DNA of 64,000 nt from Ignavibacteriales bacterium. Lineage in GTDB: Bacteria; Bacteroidota; Ignavibacteria; Ignavibacteriales; Ignavibacteriaceae. Positions 60,733-64,000 of this stretch are shown one piece after another (the stretch's first letter is position 1; each line of letters opens with the position of its first letter). The translations under genes were made by a program, and so were the position numbers. The stretch spans positions 1 to 64,000 of the forward strand of contig JAGUYG010000020.1 of NCBI GenBank assembly GCA_020061465.1. Direction: 5' to 3'. The notes under the pieces were generated by a model. It had not been told where the DNA came from, did not search any database, and worked only from the letters and a program-made list of their open reading frames with translations.

Positions 60733-63235
60733 TTCCGTCAATTTTTACTTTGCATTCATAATAATTGCAGTCAGTCATTTAACAGGATGCAGTAAAAATC
60801 CCGATGAGCTTCGAAAAGATGCGGTAAAGTATTTTGAGCAGGCAGTGGATTATTATTCAAGAGGTTATTACAGCAACGCAGAAAAGCTTTTCAACGAAGT
60901 CATATCTATCGAATCAAAAATAAAATTAAAGGACTACTCCGGCGATTCATTTCTTTATTTAGGAATAATTGCCTTTGAAGAGGGGAGCTTTTTAAACGCA
61001 ATAAAATTTTATGAATCGGCTAAAACTATCTATAAAAGTAAGCTGTTAAGAAATAAAGAAAGCATAGCGGAAAATAACATAGCTAATGCTTACGCAAGCA
61101 TAGGCAGTTTTTATAGAGCAAAAGAAGCTTACAGAAATGCCATCGGAATATCGCAATTATCAGCCGATAAAGAGGGGGAGGCAGCAGGCTGCAACAACCT
61201 CGGAATGCTTTTCTTTATAGAAGGAAATTATCAACATGCTTTTAATAATTTTTCAAAAGCGTTAGATGCTTATCAGTTTTTAAATAATATCGAAGGAATC
61301 ATTCTATCCTCAATGCGTTTAGGCGAAGCATATCTCCGCTTCGGTTCCATTCAAGATGCTTTGACAACATTCGAGTTTTGCTTAAACAGTTCTTACGAGA
61401 CCGGTTTTGATAAATATCTGCCCGGGATATATAACAACATCGGGCTATGCTTCTTTCATCTAAATAATTTCGCTGAAGCAGAATCGGCATTTGAAAGAAG
61501 TCTAAATGAAATAAATAACCGCAATCTAATTTCGGATTATTCATGGATTGCAGCAGTTAACCTTGGCGATGTCTATTACAAAACTTATAGATTTAAGGAT
61601 GCATTAAATCAGTATCACAATGCAATTGCAATATTAGATGAATTAGGAGAAGGACTTACAGCCGCGCTCGTTAAATTGAAAACTGCGTTGATTTACTTGC
61701 TTAGCGGGCTTGATAGAAATGAACAAGATTTGGGCAGAGCTGAGATGCTTTTCAAAAATTTAACCGAATATTTTGATGACCTTGAATTCCAGAGCGGAAT
61801 GATAAATTCAATTACGGGATTGGCTAAATGTTATCTCGCATCAAACCGAAGAGAAAAAACCGAAGCGTTGATGAAAGATTTGAATCGTTTAATAGAAAAC
61901 CACAGTGTCAGCTTAAGAAATAGGATTACAGAAAATTTTGCTATCGTCCCCCAAATTACCGGCAGAGTTACGTTGAATGAATACTTTACCATTCCTGACA
62001 AAGTTAGAGAAATGATTGAATTCAATTTAAGGATTGATGAAAATATTACAAGCTTTCTCTTGAGGAATCAGCTTTATTTTAATTTGGGTGACGAAGCAAA
62101 AAATGTTCTTATCGATTCGCTCAAAAACTTAGATGCACAAATTGATTTTCTCACTTTCGAAATTGCAAATGAATTGTCAAACGAGAAATATTTTAACCCG
62201 GAAAAAATTAAGAGTTATAAAAAATTGTTGAGAGAGGTAAGAAAAAAATATGATTCAAAATTGATTAACGTACTGTCGGAAGAATTCGGTTTGAAACACA
62301 ATATTAGTTTGAGAGACATTCAAAAAAAGTTAGATACTGAATCGGCTTTTTTGGCATTTATATCATTCGAAGATTCGCTGCTTTCCTGCATAGTATCGAA
62401 CAATAAGATTGAAACAGTTTCAATACCGTTTAATATTTCCGTGTTGGAAGGACAAATAAGCGCATTAGCACAAAATTTAGAAGAAGTAAATGATTATTCC
62501 GCCGCTAACATTTTAAACGGTTTGTATAATAGAATTATAAATCCTATTGAGGACTACATAAATAGCTATAAAAATTTAATTATTTATACAAGCGGTTCAG
62601 ATTTTCTTGATATGATTCCTTTTCACTCATTAACTGATAATAACGAAAACACTTTGATTAACAAGCATAATGTTTTTTACTTCAGCGGAATATCTTCCGA
62701 TTTTAATTCGACCGGAAGTTCAATAGCAATTGTACATGATTCGTCATTCAAGTTGAAGAACATTGACATGAGAAATCCGAATGTAAATTTTCTTGAAACA
62801 TCGAGCACATTAAAAAGTGATTTATTAGGAAAAGATTTTAATTCTATTCTCTTTTTAACCGGCGCATATTATAATACTATTCAAAATAATCTGATTTATT
62901 TGGAAACATTTTCGGATTCTGCGTCGATACCGGAGTTTAATATAAAAATCGGTGAAGCTAAAGCTTTAAGAGCAGAAAATATTTTGATCAATAACATTTT
63001 TCCAAGAACAACTTTTCCATCGCGGTATTTAGCAGGATTATTTCCTAACGCGAAAAAAGTAATAATTGGACAGTACAAATTTCCTGCTGAGGTGCAGTCT
63101 GTTTTGGAATTGGAAATGATTAAACAGATGAATGTACAAACCGATTTTGAACGTATATTAAATAAAACTTCGGAAGCCTTACAGACAAAGAATAAAATCT
63201 TTCTCTCGGCTTACTTTCACTATATCCGGTTATAA
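60701..63235 (+). CDS. TPR lipoprotein with degenerate CHAT-like domain
   Basis: 844 residues. Lipobox SHLTGC gives C30. Residues about 40-400 hold about nine TPR hairpins (YSNAEKLFNEVISIESK, YQHAFNNFSKALDAY, FAEAESAFERSLNEI and so on). A coiled-coil linker (about 440-520) leads into a region resembling the caspase-like CHAT domain: YTSGSDFLDMIPFHSL, then IIGQYKFPAEVQSVL. The places of the catalytic dyad are changed. Where CHAT has H-x-x-H-G there is ILFLTGAYYNT (about 715-725), and where it has the S-A-C motif there is ILINNIFPRTTF (about 761-772). So it is probably an inactive CHAT relative serving as a scaffold. The ATG lies within the end of the previous gene (32-nt overlap). Partner unknown. 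Confidence 0.6.
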   Translation: MIDFLKLRNFNSVNFYFAFIIIAVSHLTGCSKNPDELRKDAVKYFEQAVDYYSRGYYSNAEKLFNEVISIESKIKLKDYSGDSFLYLGIIAFEEGSFLNAIKFYESAKTIYKSKLLRNKESIAENNIANAYASIGSFYRAKEAYRNAIGISQLSADKEGEAAGCNNLGMLFFIEGNYQHAFNNFSKALDAYQFLNNIEGIILSSMRLGEAYLRFGSIQDALTTFEFCLNSSYETGFDKYLPGIYNNIGLCFFHLNNFAEAESAFERSLNEINNRNLISDYSWIAAVNLGDVYYKTYRFKDALNQYHNAIAILDELGEGLTAALVKLKTALIYLLSGLDRNEQDLGRAEMLFKNLTEYFDDLEFQSGMINSITGLAKCYLASNRREKTEALMKDLNRLIENHSVSLRNRITENFAIVPQITGRVTLNEYFTIPDKVREMIEFNLRIDENITSFLLRNQLYFNLGDEAKNVLIDSLKNLDAQIDFLTFEIANELSNEKYFNPEKIKSYKKLLREVRKKYDSKLINVLSEEFGLKHNISLRDIQKKLDTESAFLAFISFEDSLLSCIVSNNKIETVSIPFNISVLEGQISALAQNLEEVNDYSAANILNGLYNRIINPIEDYINSYKNLIIYTSGSDFLDMIPFHSLTDNNENTLINKHNVFYFSGISSDFNSTGSSIAIVHDSSFKLKNIDMRNPNVNFLETSSTLKSDLLGKDFNSILFLTGAYYNTIQNNLIYLETFSDSASIPEFNIKIGEAKALRAENILINNIFPRTTFPSRYLAGLFPNAKKVIIGQYKFPAEVQSVLELEMIKQMNVQTDFERILNKTSEALQTKNKIFLSAYFHYIRL

Positions 63236-63481
63236 ATTATTCGATTAGATAAAAATCGTGTCCCCATAAATGGAGTCGCAAATCGAAAAAAGCCTGATAA
63301 ATCAGCTTGTGAAAACATAATGAGTGAATAACGAATGCTTCCGGGATACTTTTTTAGGTAAGCGTTAATGTTTATGATATAATTCTAAGTTAATTCATAG
63401 CAGTACCAGTTTAAATTGATAATGATTTTTCACTCAAATCCTTACCTTGTAAGTGAAGATTAGGCTGTTTATATTTTTTAC

Positions 63482-63994
63482 ATGAAAAAAATATTCGTCA
63501 TATTAGTGCTGATAAGTATATTAATCTTAAGTAATTGCGGTGGAGGTATAGAACCCGAACCAGAAATACCGAAGGAAGAGAGAGCCGGTTTCAGCGGAAC
63601 TATTTATTTTAAAGGTGAATGGAACCCCGCGGTAAAAAGGACTCATTTAGTCGTCTTCAAAGACCCATTGAATTCTGCAGCGGATTTTAACATCTTCAAT
63701 CTAAAGTTTGTTAGTCTTGAAATTCCTTATGAAACTCAAGAATACAGTTACAATTCAACGGATTCGGCTTACGTTCCCATCTCTGCCGGAGAGTATTCGT
63801 ATGTAGCAGTAGCGCAATCATTAGCAGAGGAGTTGTCTCTTGATAGAAAAGATTGGTTTGTAGCAGGTGTTTATTATGCGGAAGGCGATACAATTAATCC
63901 TGACAGACTAGTAATACCGGAGAAGACACTTATAAAAGGAATCGATATTATTTGCGATTTCGATAACCCGCCGCCCCAGCCCCCGGGAGGTTTT
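63482..63994 (+). CDS. Small lipoprotein of unknown function
   Basis: 171 residues. Lipobox LILSNC with C19, followed by a Gly/acidic stretch GGGIEPEPEIPKEE. The rest is beta-rich (AGFSGTIYFKGEWNPAVKRTHLVVFKDPL and FVAGVYYAEGDT) like a single Ig-like or carboxypeptidase-regulatory-like (PEGA) domain, ending with PPPQPPGGF. It resembles short exported lipoproteins that accompany surface beta-barrel genes. A further gene probably begins with the ATG at 63997, overlapping the TAA at 63995-63997, after GGGAGG; it is cut by the window edge. The 246-bp gap before this gene holds only a hairpin (about 63281-63310) whose T-run is on the minus strand. Confidence 0.6.
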
Positions 63995-64000
63995 TAATGA

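Noticed and set aside
63281-63310. Terminator after the CHAT-like gene
   Set aside because: The hairpin's T-run is on the minus strand, where no gene ends, so it does not serve the upstream plus-strand gene.
1-64000. tRNA, rRNA, prophage or integron
   Set aside because: No cloverleaf, rRNA segment, integrase or phage structural gene was recognised in the gaps or frames.

Overview
The window looks like chromosomal DNA from a member of the Ignavibacteria (Bacteroidota/Chlorobi/Ignavibacteriota group). The grounds are low GC, weak or absent Shine-Dalgarno sites at many starts, several secreted proteins ending in the type IX secretion sorting domain (signature around YPNPFNPST and a C-terminal KK/RKM-x-LL-R/K tail), a T9SS plug protein, an LptD-type outer-membrane protein and DUF5723/lipoprotein pairs. 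No rRNA, tRNA, CRISPR array or phage was seen. Assignments rest on motif recognition by eye; no database search was run.

Layout. 1-1.2 kb: a Y1 (RAYT) transposase gene embedded in an array of REP-like hairpins. 1.3-4.5 kb: a tightly packed operon (secreted protein, small beta protein, T9SS plug, Gfo/Idh oxidoreductase). 5.0-5.6 kb: RHH/MazF toxin-antitoxin pair. 6-10.8 kb: lipoprotein, ROK kinase, LptD, NYN-domain protein. 11.3-15.9 kb: small exported protein and a 1368-residue T9SS cargo. 16.1-25.7 kb (minus): core block lon, msrC, dnaX, cmk, rpsA, mtaB and a membrane protein. 25.9-31.9 kb: inositol-phosphatase family protein, acyl-CoA synthetase, YceI, P5C dehydrogenase. 32-39.8 kb: two T9SS cargo genes plus a lipoprotein/beta-barrel pair. 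40-50.7 kb: sucC, TPR protein, aroE, two aminotransferases, pckA, coaD. 50.8-58.3 kb (minus): T9SS cargo, rsmD, a PilM-like/ComEA-like trio, dnaJ-grpE-hrcA. 58.7-64 kb: purM coupled to a beta-propeller protein and a TPR/CHAT-like lipoprotein, then another lipoprotein.

The most unusual region is 31.96-39.84 kb. The two-gene T9SS cassette at 35.93-39.84 kb has a ghost next to it. The last ten codons and downstream palindrome of its second gene recur at 31.96-32.05 kb, and the first codons and upstream region of its first gene recur at 35.33-35.85 kb. The core between these ghost ends is an unrelated, oppositely oriented lipoprotein + DUF5723 pair of almost the same length. This looks like a tandem duplication in which one copy kept its ends and had its core swapped.

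A second theme is the density of non-coding palindromic elements. At least seven families sit in almost every long intergenic gap: AACCTCC hairpins with their RAYT; GTCCCT..GGGAC/GCTCC..GGAGC; GTAGGTCRA..TYGACC; CAAATCCCAAAT; CCCCTCTCGAGAGGGG; ACATCGTAGATGT; TAGTCATT. Only the first has a candidate mobilising enzyme in this window.
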